Shown here: piece after piece, positions 11,390-21,955 of the stretch
How positions within the stretch are numbered: the stretch's first letter is position 1
Layout of the letters: the number at the start of each line of letters is the position of its first letter
From: Hymenopus coronatus
Taxonomy: Eukaryota; Arthropoda; Insecta; Mantodea; Hymenopodidae
Length of the DNA stretch: 64,000 nt
Assembly: GCA_030762935.1 (NCBI GenBank)
Contig: CM060898.1
Span: 95,462,781-95,526,780 of the forward strand
Direction: 5' to 3'
Made by a program: the position numbers and the translations under genes
Notes under the pieces: generated by a model
Told to the model about the DNA's origin: nothing
Database searches by the model: none
The model's input: the letters and a program-made list of their open reading frames with translations, nothing else

Positions 11390-12483
11390 GTCTAGAGAGC
11401 AGACCTATTAATGTTTCTTGGTAAAAATCTAAGGTGTTATGTCGTTCAATTGCCCTCTCACGATCTTTGTGCTTGAAGAAGGTCGTAATACCAGGCTTAA
11501 ATATACGTCGCTATTTCTCCACGACCGATAGCGGGGAGCGTCGAGCTTTACCCTGAAGACTTTGCCACAACTTAGCGAAATCAGCAGCAATAATGGTGTC
11601 ATGTAATTAATAAAGCTTCGTTTAATTTCCAATAACCTCTGCCATATAGCGGAATACGACTCTCAGCGGTTAATTGCAGTTTGACAGCATGGTGGTCAGT
11701 AAAGGCAACAGGTAAAACTCGCACTGCGTGAATCAGAGAGTTGAACTGAGCGCTTAGATAGAAACGATCTATCCTTGAGGCACAGTTCGCTCGACAGTAA
11801 ATAAATTCTACAGACGTAACGTTCATATGTTCCCAAACATTACAAAGACGCAGCCCTGTTACCAGCTGATCCAATGCCAAAGACTTGTTATAACCAGGAG
11901 GCTGATCCTTAGCATGCACGCAATTGAAGTCGCCTCCGACTAAAAGAAGGGCGTAATTCCATCTCAAATAATAGGGAAGAAGTTGGTTATAAATAGTTCT
12001 CGCTCATGGCGCCTATCACCACCTGAAGGCAGGTATAGTTTAAGTAGCAGCATGTTGTCCATTCTAGTACTTATAATACGACCACTAGGATGCATCTCTA
12101 TCTCGACAAATGTCAAACCTGCTCTGTACAAAATAGAAGTACCACGCATATGTTCTCCAACATTCACCACACAACTGTACTGTAGACCCATAAAGCCAAA
12201 GTCGGTTATGTTAACTTCTTGGAGGAAAACTATATCTAAATCATGAGTCCGCACAAAATCACTTAAAAGAGCCTGTTTGGCAATGCAGCGTAGGCAGTTG
12301 ATGTTAACAGTGGCAAAGGTACGTAAGACAACCATAAAGCAGGTCAGAAATAAAACACAGCAGGTATAGTGGTCACCGTCCACGATGTATCTAGTCATTT
12401 TCAACGGCATGAACATGTGCTCCTGAAATCCGTAGAAACTTTTTTGGTAGGCTGCCAGACCTAGAAGGCAAATGCTTCCGGAG

Positions 12484-13572
12484 TCAAGGGTCTCTCACGG
12501 TCTCCCATGCGATGTCAGACTCCGTGTCTTCGGTGCCCTCCTCCTCACTAACAGACATCGGGCATTCTCTCCTAACCTGCACAGGTTCATCGGAATCCAT
12601 CTCACTCCATTGCCGGGGTTCAGTTATTACAGCGTCTAGTGGATTGCTGTGGCCAACCATGTTCTTGTCACCACTAGTAGGCACCACAACTACAGAAGAG
12701 CGTGTAGGGGATGTGACACCCATTTCTACTACTTCTGAGTGAGTATTAACAGCTACCGGTGCGGTCACAGATGTCTCCTGCACCGCCGCAGACACATCGT
12801 CACGCATACAGCTGGTAGTCGGGTAAATTTTCTCTGTAGGTTTAACATTACAAACCGGCTCCATATCACTAGCTTCAGTAGGCGGCCCATTTGACGCACC
12901 AACTGTTTGTTTACATTCTTCTGCCGCCCGAGCGCTAACTTGTCCTCTCACTACATCGCTGAGTAACACAGCCCTGCGCGAGACAGAGACAGGCAGTACA
13001 GACTTTTTGTATGGACAGTGTGAGCGAAAATGAGAAGCTTCCCCATGTTTGGGGTTGTCCTAGGTAGGTCACACCAACAGGAAACCCACGCACTACTACT
13101 GCAGATGGAATTTCCTTTTTTAATTCCATTCGTACAGAACGAACACCAGAGTTGCCGGGGTACTTATAAACCTGCGTTCCATTGTTCTTCTTGAACCTCT
13201 AGTATTTTCCCATATTGTGAAAATTTCTGTTCCAGAAACGTGTGAGTGATCTCAGGCACTAAATTGAAAACCCGGACATTTACAATACCGCAGTCAGCTG
13301 GTCCAATATTTACCGTTAGTATTTCACCATTCTCATAACTAAACTTTGCAGCCCCTTGAAATTGCTGTAAATATCTTTCATAGTGTGTTACAGATATAAA
13401 TGTCATAAAAACTGATTTTTTTTCGAGAATGAAACTGCAGTGTATCTACCTGATCAGGTGGTATTATCATGTAGTCGTAAATCCAGTCATGAACTTCCAT
13501 CGCGCTGGGTCGACGTTCAGCTCCTCGAAATGAGATTTGCAAAAAATTATGCCGTCGTATTGCCTCCAACAT
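12484..13572 (-). pseudogene. LINE ORF1 pseudogene: RRM/zinc-knuckle nucleic-acid-binding protein
   Basis: The frame begins about the methionine of MLEAIRRH at 13572. It gives an RRM-like fold region (VNVRVFNLVPEITHTFLEQKF, SQYGKILEVQEEQWN, about 13300-13170). Then comes the conserved bridge GFPVGVTYLGQPQT and, after a frameshift, the zinc-knuckle remnant HGEASHFRSHC (about 13050-13010). The tail is acidic and Ser/Thr-rich, ending AWETVRDP at 12484. An extra A in the A8 run at about 13420, and shifts near 13165 and 13050, break the frame. ORF1 proteins of L1/Tx1-like elements bind their RNA; this copy cannot be translated whole. Confidence 0.78.
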
Positions 13573-13735
13573 TAGAATTTCTTTCCTTTTAGAACTAAAG
13601 ACCCACACAAAACAATCTATTTGACATCCCGTAACGCCGCTCGAGTACGCGCAACACAGCGGACAAACAACCTCTCGGTCCGCTAGCCGCAGACAGACTG
13701 TGTACATGCTACTTATAGAAAAAAGTAAAAATTAT

Positions 13736-13975
13736 ACTTTTCTCATACGGGAATTTATCAACTCCTAGTCGTGCAAACAAAGGACTTCAATCACATAGCA
13801 ATCAGCTTTTAAAATATTTGCCTATCGCTTTAGCCTATGTTACTGTTTTATTCCCCTTATACTTACATGAAAGAAAGTAATAAGACCATTTCTGCCAAAT
13901 TTATCACAATTAGCATGAAGTATATAGAAGAATAAGACGGTTTTTAACAATCATTTATTACAGAGATTTCATTTG
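13736..13975 (-). repeat. PER repeat, minus, interior fragment
   Basis: Begins at TTATACTTTTCTCATACGGG directly after the AGTAAAAA end of the previous PER and runs through CTTACATGAAAGAAAGTAATAAGACC to TTATTACAGAGAT. Both unit ends are missing. Confidence 0.82.
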
Positions 13976-14174
13976 ACAATAGATTTTAGAATTTATACAA
14001 TAAAAATTATTATTTAAATAACTGCGCAAAATGGAATTTTGATATACTGCAAAAGTATCACATCATTGCATTTAATAACTGGTATAGATTTCAATAAAGT
14101 ATCTTCCATGCTTTCCAAATTTCACAGATTTCACCTTAAACGTGAAGCAGACATTGTACCCCAACATTACAGAG
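13976..14174. other. short unassigned AT-rich spacer
   Basis: No repeat or coding match seen. Confidence 0.35.
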
Positions 14175-15097
14175 GCGTCTTTTTTACTTTCTGTAGCAAG
14201 TATGTACAATATACATAGTAGATACAGAAAGTATAGTATTCCACTCAACAATTCGTTACAGAGATTTAACCGGAAGTGCATGTTTTGAGTGCCCTAAATA
14301 AAATAATGCATTTTAAGAAAAAGTTTGTGCGAATATAGGTGTGTGCCTGTAGACAGCATGATTCAAAAACGAAGTGTTGGTTAAATACCAAACTTGGTAT
14401 TTAAGTACAGTATCTTCCAAGAGTGTAACCCTAAGATTTTCAGGAAAATCCCCCCCCCCTAACTACCCTTTACATGGAACATTTTTCAAACATTTTGATT
14501 TTCTCACAAATGGTACTAACGATTTTGATGAAAACACCATATGCTTAATATATTTTTATGGCAAACAAAATATATATGTTGAATTTTCTAGGCATAGTCT
14601 CTGAAGATCCCTTTATTTTAGATGACTTTTGTATAGCTTTTGTGTAACTGGTAAAGCGTAAGAGATAGACAAAACTTACGGCACACAATGTAAATCTCGT
14701 TATAACACACAATTTATGTAATATACATTTTTGGTGTGGAGTTAACCGCTACCGATATATTTTGTGTTATTGGTTTCAGTTTTAAGCTAATTAAACTTTT
14801 GTCAAACGGAGTGATATCTTTCTTTTCGTGTCTCTTTTGTTTACTACTAGCATGCAAAGAGAACCAAATTTCAATTGTTTCATATAGTGACCAGGTTTTA
14901 AAATATTTGACTGTTGTTTTAGCATAGCGTATTTGCTTATTTCTCTTCTACTTACAAAGAAGCAAGTAATAAGACCAATTCTTTTAATGTTTATCTCAAT
15001 TAGCATGATAGAGACAAAAGAATAATATTTTGTAAGAAATGTTTGTTTACGAACAGCTAGAGAAAGTCATGTGAATAGAACACATCCAATTTTCTAA
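14175..15097 (-). repeat. PER repeat, minus, full length
   Basis: Starts TTTTTTACTTTCTGTAG with a GTACAATATACATAGTAG hairpin. It ends AGAGAAAGTCATGTGAATAG and AACACATCCAATTTT. The interior order is the same as in other copies. Confidence 0.88.
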
Positions 15098-15399
15098 TTT
15101 GTAAAGGGTTTATCGACATTAGTTTAAAGGCAGCCCTATTTACTTCCTCTTGCATCTAAATTTAAGAGTAGAGCAATTATTACATTACACTCATAAATTG
15201 CATAACGATATTTCAACGAAAATATATTTTTGAGAACCCTTGAAATAAGAAATAATATATTTAGAAACATTTCCATCCGTCTGGCTGTCTGAATAACATA
15301 ACTAAAACCAAAAAGGATAAATATTAAAGCAATTTTAACAAATTATAATATTAATAATAATTCTTATTAATAATAATAAATTATAAATAAATACATTTT

Positions 15400-15400
15400 A

Positions 15401-15434
<34 letters not shown>
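15400..15434 (+). repeat. (AAT)n microsatellite
   Basis: About 11 AATAAT-type trinucleotide units, preceded by imperfect TAATAATAA runs from 15345. Confidence 0.95.
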
Positions 15435-15438
<4 letters not shown>

Positions 15439-15579
15439 CAACTCACCTTTCGAACACGTGTTGTAATTGAGTTTCTGTTTTCTTCATTAGATTTCGCACA
15501 CATTCACACTCTCGTTCATATTTACAGACTCTAGAAAGGATAGGGAATATTCGTTACTAGAGAAAATACCCACCTCTAG

Positions 15580-15645
15580 CCAGGAATGAACCCGGGACCG
15601 ATTGCACAGCGACAGGTGTTCTTCCAACTGAGCTACGAATCAAGC
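15580..15645 (-). repeat. tRNA-like SINE head or tRNA pseudogene
   Basis: On the minus strand, TAGCTCAGTTGG (A box) is followed about 35 bases later by GGTCCCGGGTTCATTCC (B box). This is the internal promoter layout of tRNA genes. The pairing is poor for a functional tRNA and no copy elsewhere in the window confirms a SINE body. Confidence 0.5.
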
Positions 15646-16384
15646 CTAAACCGTGTTTTGTATCAATGTTAATGCTATTTTGTCTTTTGATTTTAATACA
15701 TTTCAATCAAAATTACTGTTTCGTTTATATCAGAACTAGAAAGCATTTGCGAAATTCTCATTTTTGAAAGGGTTGCTGGAATGAGACATTTGGGAACCAC
15801 TGGTATAACGTATTCAGCTCGAATGTATCACTTTTCCGGATAGCCATGTTTATTTACTTTTCGCTTTCAGCCATGTTCCAGATTGCGTGACGTACTGTAA
15901 ATACACATTTCATTGGCTAACACCATCAAGTCATTATCACATCTTTGACCATTTAGAGCACACCTGAATTTTTTTCAGTACTTTCAAAGACTTTAAAAGT
16001 ATTGGAAGCAATTTGATAAAAAAAGTTATGAAGTTGTGACAACTCTTGGAACGTCTTGTAAAGCACCGAATTTTAATTTTAATTGTGCACAAGGAGTTTT
16101 AATCGCCTATTAGAAAGAAGTTATGTATATGTGTATGAATGCTCCGACAAATGTGCATCGGAAATACGTTTGATTTGCCGCATCTATTCCATGAACTTGA
16201 CCATGATGGCGCTATTAATTTTCAAAAGGTAGTAAATGTTAGCTATATCCAAGCGTTTACTTTAATTTGTGTAATGTGCGCTTATCCTACTATTAACCTA
16301 ATAAAAGTAAATGATATGCGATTTTTATACATTCATCAATGTATCTACCGCCAGATGCGTATGTGTTATATAAGACTTACATTG

Positions 16385-16860
16385 AGATTGAAAAATATTG
16401 TGACTTCATCCAGTTTTCACTCTTACTTCACTGAGTTCCCACTGTCACTTCACTAATAAAATCTAGTTCATACTGTCACTTATTAATGTATTCTGATTAA
16501 ATGTTTCTTTTAATTCACTTTTCTTTGCGACATAGTTTCTTCTTCGGCCCAAGTCACTCTCTGGGGGAGGGGGGCATCGAACACAGGACGTTTCTAATCT
16601 CCCGCGGTAACAATATTCACTGTACTTCTGACTGTCCTCATAAAGGCCACACTTGATATTGCATTGAAACGCGCCAAAAATCATCCATTCGCTGATTGCA
16701 GCTGAAAGTTTCCATAGAACATTCTAGAATGTTTTGAAGGCGGGGGAAGGAAAGATTCCAGAAACTTATCCATCGATAATGCTTCTGGTATTTATTTCTC
16801 CAACTGCCCCGCGCCAACCTACCATAAGCTTGGACCATAACTCCACACAATACTGTGAAC
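16385..16860 (-). repeat. HSE-bearing dispersed repeat, copy 1
   Basis: Aligns on the minus strand with 43345-44350 plus. Shared blocks in order are: TTATCGATRGATAA; the heat-shock element cluster; ATGCRATATYAAGTGWGG; TGTTACCG(C)GGGA followed by GATTAGAAAC (copy 2 GAAATTAGAGAC); GAACTAGATT then TTAGTGAAGTG; and CTGGA...CAATATT. The two copies are quite diverged, and copy 1 lacks the TATA-like box. It could be a duplicated promoter-leader of a heat-shock gene or an end of a retroelement; no coding part is recognisable. Confidence 0.65.
16714..16763. promoter_or_regulatory. heat-shock element cluster (HSF binding site)
   Basis: AGAACATTCTAGAATGTTTT has GAA at 16717, TTC at 16722 and GAA at 16727, each exactly 5 bases apart, with a degenerate TTT at 16732. 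This is the canonical trimer-binding array. AACATTCTAGAATGTT (16718-16733) is a perfect 16-bp palindrome. A second pair, TTC at 16756 and GAA at 16761, has the same phase spacing. Binding by heat-shock factor is inferred from the motif only. Confidence 0.65.
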
Positions 16861-17663
16861 CATTGTGATGGAAAGTCTTTGGTTTCCTTTCGAAAATTGC
16901 TTACTTGAAATGTCTATAAATCTCATTTAATGTCCTTTTTTGAGCTTTTCAAAATAAAAAAATCACGCAATATTAGGATTCACATAAATTACTTAATACA
17001 CCAACACTAATATGAGCTGCCAATTCAATATTTTAACACTCTATCCACTAGGGAATAACTTAGAACTCATTTGGAAATAACTACTTTATTCCAGTTTAGT
17101 TTATTTTCTGATAAAGTGTTTCGATGTAAATTTGTGAGAATAAAAGTGAAGAAATAAAAACGCATTATGTCTTTCTAACTTATTCTACGAATTCTTCCTG
17201 GAACCATTGCACGATATCTGACAGGAACGGGCATAGCGTAGTTTGTGGGAAAGTTTGTACGAAATTAAAAAGATGAAGTTTCATGATTCGACTCCCAGAT
17301 TTTTTGGCTCAATGTTTGTTAATCACATCTTAGTACTGCTAAATCAATAACATTTTCAGGTAAAGTTTTATAACATTCAGATCCTATTCTTATTAACGTA
17401 TTATTGTTACCAGATGACGAGCACCTGCCAAGCATATAATGTTGAAATTGCTAGCCTTCCTGATAAACCGAATAAAAAAATAAAACATAAAATAAAAAAG
17501 TATGAATGCAATATACAATTTTCCTCACATCTCCATTTTTATCCTGATACCCCAATAAAGATTGTTTTAATTATAAACAATATAATTTGAGTTTTGATAC
17601 ATAGTTTCCTGTTTGCCAGTGGAGCAACTTGTGAGTCTTGTGAACGTTATATTTCTTAAGTTT
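16861..17663. other. unassigned AT-rich spacer
   Basis: No repeat match in the window and no coding signal. Contains short A-runs near 17475-17500. Confidence 0.4.
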
Positions 17664-18552
17664 TATTTTCTCTACATAGTACAAGCTACGTAAGTAGAAA
17701 AGGTATTGCACTCCACCAAAAAATTCGATACTGAGATTTCCCCGGAAGGTCCCTGTGACCAAAAAAGCATTTTAGCATTTGTGTGTCCGTGTGCCAGAGT
17801 GTATGTGTCCGTGTGCCTTTGAACATGATAACTCAACAATGAAAAGTCGGTAAAACACAAAACTTGGTATTTAAGTTTAATTTGATCCAAGAATGCGATA
17901 CAAAAATTTTCAGGCAAATACCCTACCCAAAACTACCATTTAAATGGGAAAAATTGGAAAATTGTGATTCTCTGAAAATGACTTTAGTTTTGATTAATTA
18001 CCGTATATTAAGCATATTTACACGATAAATAAATGAATATTTTGAGCTTTCTGCGAATACCCTCTGGAATTATCGTCATTCTGAATGAATTTTGTGAAAT
18101 TTGCATAACTAGTAAACCGTAACAGATAGACAAAAGCTTAGTACACAAAAATATAAATCTCGTTAAAACACAATTTATGTCATTCAGTCATTCATTCATT
18201 CATTCATTCATTCATTCATTCATTTTTTTTTTTTTTTTGCAGAATTGACTATTTCCGAGATATTTCTTATTATTAGTTTCATTTTTAGAATACTTAAAAT
18301 TTTTTCTCAAACGGGAATTTGTCAACTCCTGGCCATTCAAAGAATCGGATTTCAATTACATAGGAACTGGTCTTTAATAGATTTGATTATCACTTTAGCT
18401 CAGTGTACTCTCTTATTTCCCTTCTATTTACAAGAAAGTAAGTGATAACTTGATAAGGCAATTTCTGCTACTCGTAGATAGAGGAATGAGCTTTTCAACA
18501 ATAATTTGTTACAGAGATGTAGAGAAGGTCATATGAATGGAACACATCATAT
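17664..18552 (-). repeat. PER repeat, minus, full length
   Basis: Starts TTTTATTTTCTCTACATAG and ends GTAGAGAAGGTCATATG plus AACACATCATATATTTT. An ATTC microsatellite and a T-run have grown where other copies have ATATACATTTTTT. Confidence 0.88.
18184..18239 (+). repeat. (ATTC)n microsatellite followed by T-run
   Basis: About nine CATT units followed by an 18-base T-run, inside the PER copy. Confidence 0.95.
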
Positions 18553-19327
18553 ATTTTTAATTTCAAGATACATTTTTTTAATAATGTCTAAGAAATAAAA
18601 TAGTTTTGTTATTTTTAAATTTATGCAGCAAAATGTCCATCAGGTTTAGTTTTGGAAACTTTAAAACCAAACGTCAATTTTGTTTCCTATTCATACCTGT
18701 TTTACAAACTTATCATACGAATTGCAGTGGAAAATTAAACTCAAAAATGTACACTTATTACTTTTTAAATAATAATGAATTCACATTTACTTTTCTGAAA
18801 ATTTCGTGAAATACTTTATTTATTATGTTAAGATTTCTTGATGAGGTTTTCAAATTGATTAAAAAATGTTTAGCAAATTTAAGTGATAATGAGCACTAAA
18901 AAGATTAAAAAAACAACTTAATTTTAAGGCTAGTGAAGTCATTTTAGGCTTTAAAACTGCACTCCTGTATTGGACGGCACTTTAACGATTTTAATGTACG
19001 CAACATTATATACGCATCCGTCTTGAAAATACTACAATGTTTTACTGCATAGAGCATTTAAGTTGTAATTTTTATAAATGTCTGTGATTTTCAATTTAAA
19101 CTGCGGTTAGATATGTTTTATATAACTATGCCAAAGTTGAAACGAAAAAAAAAAAAGGTTAAATGGTTTACCAACATTACAATTTTTTCTCAGAAGAAAC
19201 GTAGAAAACTAATGGGCGATGAACTCATCAGTGTTAAAGTGGCACAGATCTTGGAAAGAAGGCGCAAAAGAGAGGGAAATGCTAAAGAGAAATTCTTTCA
19301 TAATATAATCTTGGGCTATGATTTCTT
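18553..19327. other. unassigned AT-rich spacer
   Basis: No repeat match seen. A lysine-rich frame at about 19113-19364 crosses into the PER copy and is not credible as a gene. Confidence 0.4.
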
Positions 19328-20866
19328 TCATTTTCTAACACGTATGTACAATATACATAGTTGATAGAGATGGTATTGTATTCTATCCAAAAGCTAAGTA
19401 CCAAGATTTTAGTGGAAATAAATGTTTTTAAACTACGTGAATCCAAAAAAGCAGTTTTATAAAAATGTCCGTGTGTGCATGTATGTGTGGACAGCATAGC
19501 TCAAAAACGAAAAGTCGGTTAAATAACAGGCTTGGCATTTGATATTTCCTTTACATAGAACAAATTTCAAAATGTTTGATTTTTTTTAAAAAATGGCGCC
19601 AACGATTTTCATAAAATGCCAAATGTATATCTTGAATTTCCTCGGAAGGCCTCATCATTAGTAAGAGATAGAAACGTATTATACAAAAAATCTGATGTGT
19701 TCCATTCACATGACTTTCTCTACATCTCTACAATAAATTATTGTTAAAAAATTTATTCTTCTATTTAGTTCATGCTAATCAAGAAAAAAATAGCAGAAAC
19801 GATCTTATTACTTGCTTCTTGTAAGTAGAAGGAAAGTAAGGGTGTGCCATAGGCTAAATCGATAGTCAAATATTTTAAAAGCTGGTTGCTACGTGATTGA
19901 AGTACCCTTGTATGGCCAGGAGTTGACTAATTCCCGTATGAGAAAAGCATAAGTATTTTAATGCTGAGACTAATACCAAGGAATATATCAAAATGGTCAA
20001 CTCCACGAAAAAAAAATGTATATAACATAAATTGTATGCTTTAACGACATCAGTACTTTTTGTTAAGAAGGTTTTTGCCTATCTCTTACGGTTTACCAGT
20101 TATGCAAAATGCCGCAAATTCATCCAGAATAAACATGTCTTCAGAGGATATTCCCAGAAAATTAAATATGTACATTTTATTTATCATGTAACTATCTTTA
20201 ATATAAGAGATTTTCATCAAAATCGTTAGTCATTTTTGAGGAAATCAAAATTTTCGAAATGTTGTCCATGTAATGGATAGTTGAGGGTAGGGGGAATTTT
20301 TTGAAAATCTTCATGTCGGATCCTTGGAAGATTTTGAACCGAAGTACCAAGTTTGGCATTTAACAGTCTTTTCGTTTTTGAGTTATGCTGTCCGCAGACA
20401 CATACACACATACAGATGCACACATAAGGACATTTTTCTAAAAATGTTTTTTTTTTAGATTCAGGGGGTCTCAAAACATGCATTTGCAGTGAAATCTCGG
20501 TATGGAGTTTTTTGTTGCAATACAATATTTTCTCTACACACTATGTCCATAGTACGTGTAGAGAAAGTAAACTTGTAGATCCCGTCAAAGAACTCAGTGT
20601 ATGTCCTATACATTTTTGTTATGGAGCTAACCTTTCCGAGATATTCCTTGTTTATGGTTTAAATTTCCTTATTCTTAACTTTTCTCATATGAGAAGTCAT
20701 TCTTTTTTTTTCTTTTTTTTTTTTTTTTTGCATCATGGTCATGCAAATAGAACGGAATTTCAAAGTCGACACATAGCGACCAGCTCTGAATTTTGCTGTT
20801 GTTTATCTTGGTTAGCAGAATAAGCTTTTGTAAGAATAATTTGTTGCAGAATAGGTAGATGTATCA
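19328..20866 (-). repeat. PER repeat, minus, outer unit split by a plus PER copy
   Basis: Segments 19328-19685 and 20568-20866. The first runs from GTACAATATACATAG to GTATTATACAAAA with an internal deletion. After the plus copy the second resumes at CTTGTAGATCCCGTCAAAG, exactly where the unit should continue after TACTACACAAAA. The insertion site is an A-run. A 22-base T-run lies at about 20703-20730. Confidence 0.83.
19686..20567 (+). repeat. PER repeat, plus, full length, nested in a minus copy
   Basis: Starts AAAAATCTGATGTGTTCC and ends CACTATGTCCATAGTACG with AGAGAAAGTAA. The outer copy continues on both sides. Confidence 0.92.
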
Positions 20867-21555
20867 TGTACAGATGTTTATTTTATGGCTCCCTAACGAA
20901 TCTTACAGTCCAAAGCAAGAATCAACAAAGTTGGTATCGCATGACTGTGTGGTCACAATGCTGCATGAAAATAACGACAAAAAGTAAATAAATATGGCGA
21001 ATAGCCGAGTCGTGTTGTTATTGTTTGGAGTTATGTTGTCCACTTTGTTAATTGCACACTGACGAAGAAAGGGAAGAGCAATTCGCACGTTTTTGTTTTG
21101 CCAGTAGAAAGGTTCACCCTGTCGATGAGGCTAATCAAATCCAGCGTGTACCACGCTCACATAATTGCCGATGTAATGAACTTGTCTCTTTGTATGCACA
21201 GTGACGAAGCGGCGGACGTAATCCTATTGAGAGAATACCCGGGCAAAATCCCTTTACATGCATCTGGCAGCCGAACGAACGCTCATCTGCTGGTCTGGTC
21301 ATGATATTTCTCAGCCCCTCGGCAGTGCAACCAGCAGGGGCTTGGTTGCCAGTATGTTCAACATGTTCATCCGAAACCTCAATTTGGAAACTAATTATAC
21401 TTACTGGTTACACATCCTATAAACTCAAATCTTATAATACCTTACATTTACTTGAAGCGCAGAAGTATTGTTAACTGTTGTATTCAACACTCCAAAAATG
21501 CAATCAAGGTTTTAGAGCAAATTCATCCCCAAATAAGAATTTCATTTTTATACTT
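20867..21555. other. unassigned spacer
   Basis: Contains GC-richer stretches at about 21090-21350. Short open frames here show no recognisable family. Confidence 0.4.
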
Positions 21556-21955
21556 TCCCTACTACATAGAGGAAGTGCTCTATTCCGCCCAAATATCGCA
21601 CATTTTGAAATGAAATTAAGTTTTATTTATGGGTGCTTTAACCGATGTGGTTCTCAGCGTCCCATTCTATGCTGGGCCTGAAGACCACCTAATTTTGCTT
21701 AGAGGGCTCTATATCAGGCTAAAGGTTCATTTACGTGCTGTAAATCTACGACAGCGGTCCAACGGCTTTACCTCCTTTCCGAAGGAAGCCATGCTAAGGA
21801 TTTTTACTCCCGAAAAAAACCATCGTCCTCCGCCGGGTTTGAAGCTGCGATCATGGGTAAATGAAGCTAACATGGTAACCATTACACCACGGAGGGTGAC
21901 ACACATTTTGATACCCCTGAATAAAACAAAGCAGTTTAGAAAAAGGTCCGCGTAT
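21556..21955 (-). repeat. PER repeat, minus, partial, split by SINE S1
   Basis: ACTTTCCCTACTACATAGAG and CTATTCCGCCCAAATATCG lie left of the SINE. ATACCCCTGAATAAAACAAA and TTTAGAAAAAGGTCCG lie right of it. Together they are the first part of a minus PER unit. Confidence 0.75.
21609..21901 (-). mobile_element. tRNA-derived SINE, family S1
   Basis: Full-length copy with a perfect 10-bp target duplication CACATTTTGA (21599-21608 and 21902-21911). The minus-strand head CCCTCCGTGGTGTAATGG (A box) and the CTTCAAACCCGGCGG region (B box) begin the unit. The body AGCATGGCTTCCTTCGGAA... ends ATAAATAAAACTT. A non-coding retroposon that needs LINE enzymes in trans. Confidence 0.92.

Larger units (their letters stand above)
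6507..12416 (-). pseudogene. LINE ORF2 pseudogene: endonuclease-reverse transcriptase
   Basis: In LINEs this protein nicks the target and copies the element RNA into it. From 12416 down: AP-endonuclease domain with TVNINCL, DIVFLQEVN, GGDFNCV (about 11930), SRIDRF and FTDHHAV (about 11680), followed by GRGYWKLN. Next comes a linker resembling the usual connector, cut by the hAT insertion between 11398 and 8895. Reverse transcriptase follows: CPGEDGLTYSFYK, SLDFDKAFD (palm), VRQGCPLS (about 7910) and YADDV (about 7787-7798). The C-terminus has a CCHC-type motif CNICGERDTLRHRFVTC. Frameshifts occur near 11965 and 11610, a stop interrupts the linker before the hAT site, and more shifts lie around 8010 and 7700-7480. 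The end at about 6507 is approximate. No function remains. Confidence 0.87.
6326..13700 (-). mobile_element. non-LTR retrotransposon (LINE), L1/Tx1-like, near full length, split by a hAT
   Basis: Two decayed reading frames in LINE order lie on the minus strand: ORF1 (RRM-like plus zinc knuckle) and ORF2 (endonuclease, reverse transcriptase, C-terminal zinc motif). The element interrupts a PER hairpin exactly. TGTACAT at 6319-6325 and again at 13701-13707 is a probable 7-bp target duplication, and the PER end resumes after it. The 3' end is A-rich (minus strand TAAGAAAATAAA next to the duplication, with an A-rich stretch about 30 bases inside). Without the 2.5-kb hAT insert the element is about 4.9 kb. 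No RNase H domain is evident, which with the RRM-type ORF1 favours the L1/Tx1 side; an I-like clade is not excluded. Confidence 0.88.
15098..16384. other. unassigned spacer with microsatellite and tRNA-like remnant
   Basis: Mostly AT-rich with no gene. Two recognisable pieces inside it are annotated separately. TTTGGGAACCACTG at 15789-15802 looks like the end of a hAT-type element, but I see no partner end. Confidence 0.4.

Noticed and set aside
15580..15645. Functional tRNA gene
   Set aside because: A and B boxes are present but stems do not pair well and the anticodon loop is not clear; treated as a SINE head or pseudogene.
16139..16220. EF-hand-like stretch ELDHDGAINFQK followed by a GT splice-donor-like site
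   Set aside because: The calcium loop lacks the first Asp and the final Glu, no second EF hand or neighbouring exon is visible, and one short match is within chance.
19113..19364. Lysine-rich plus-strand frame (RRKKKRK-like)
   Set aside because: Starts in an A-rich spacer and ends in a PER copy; not a gene.
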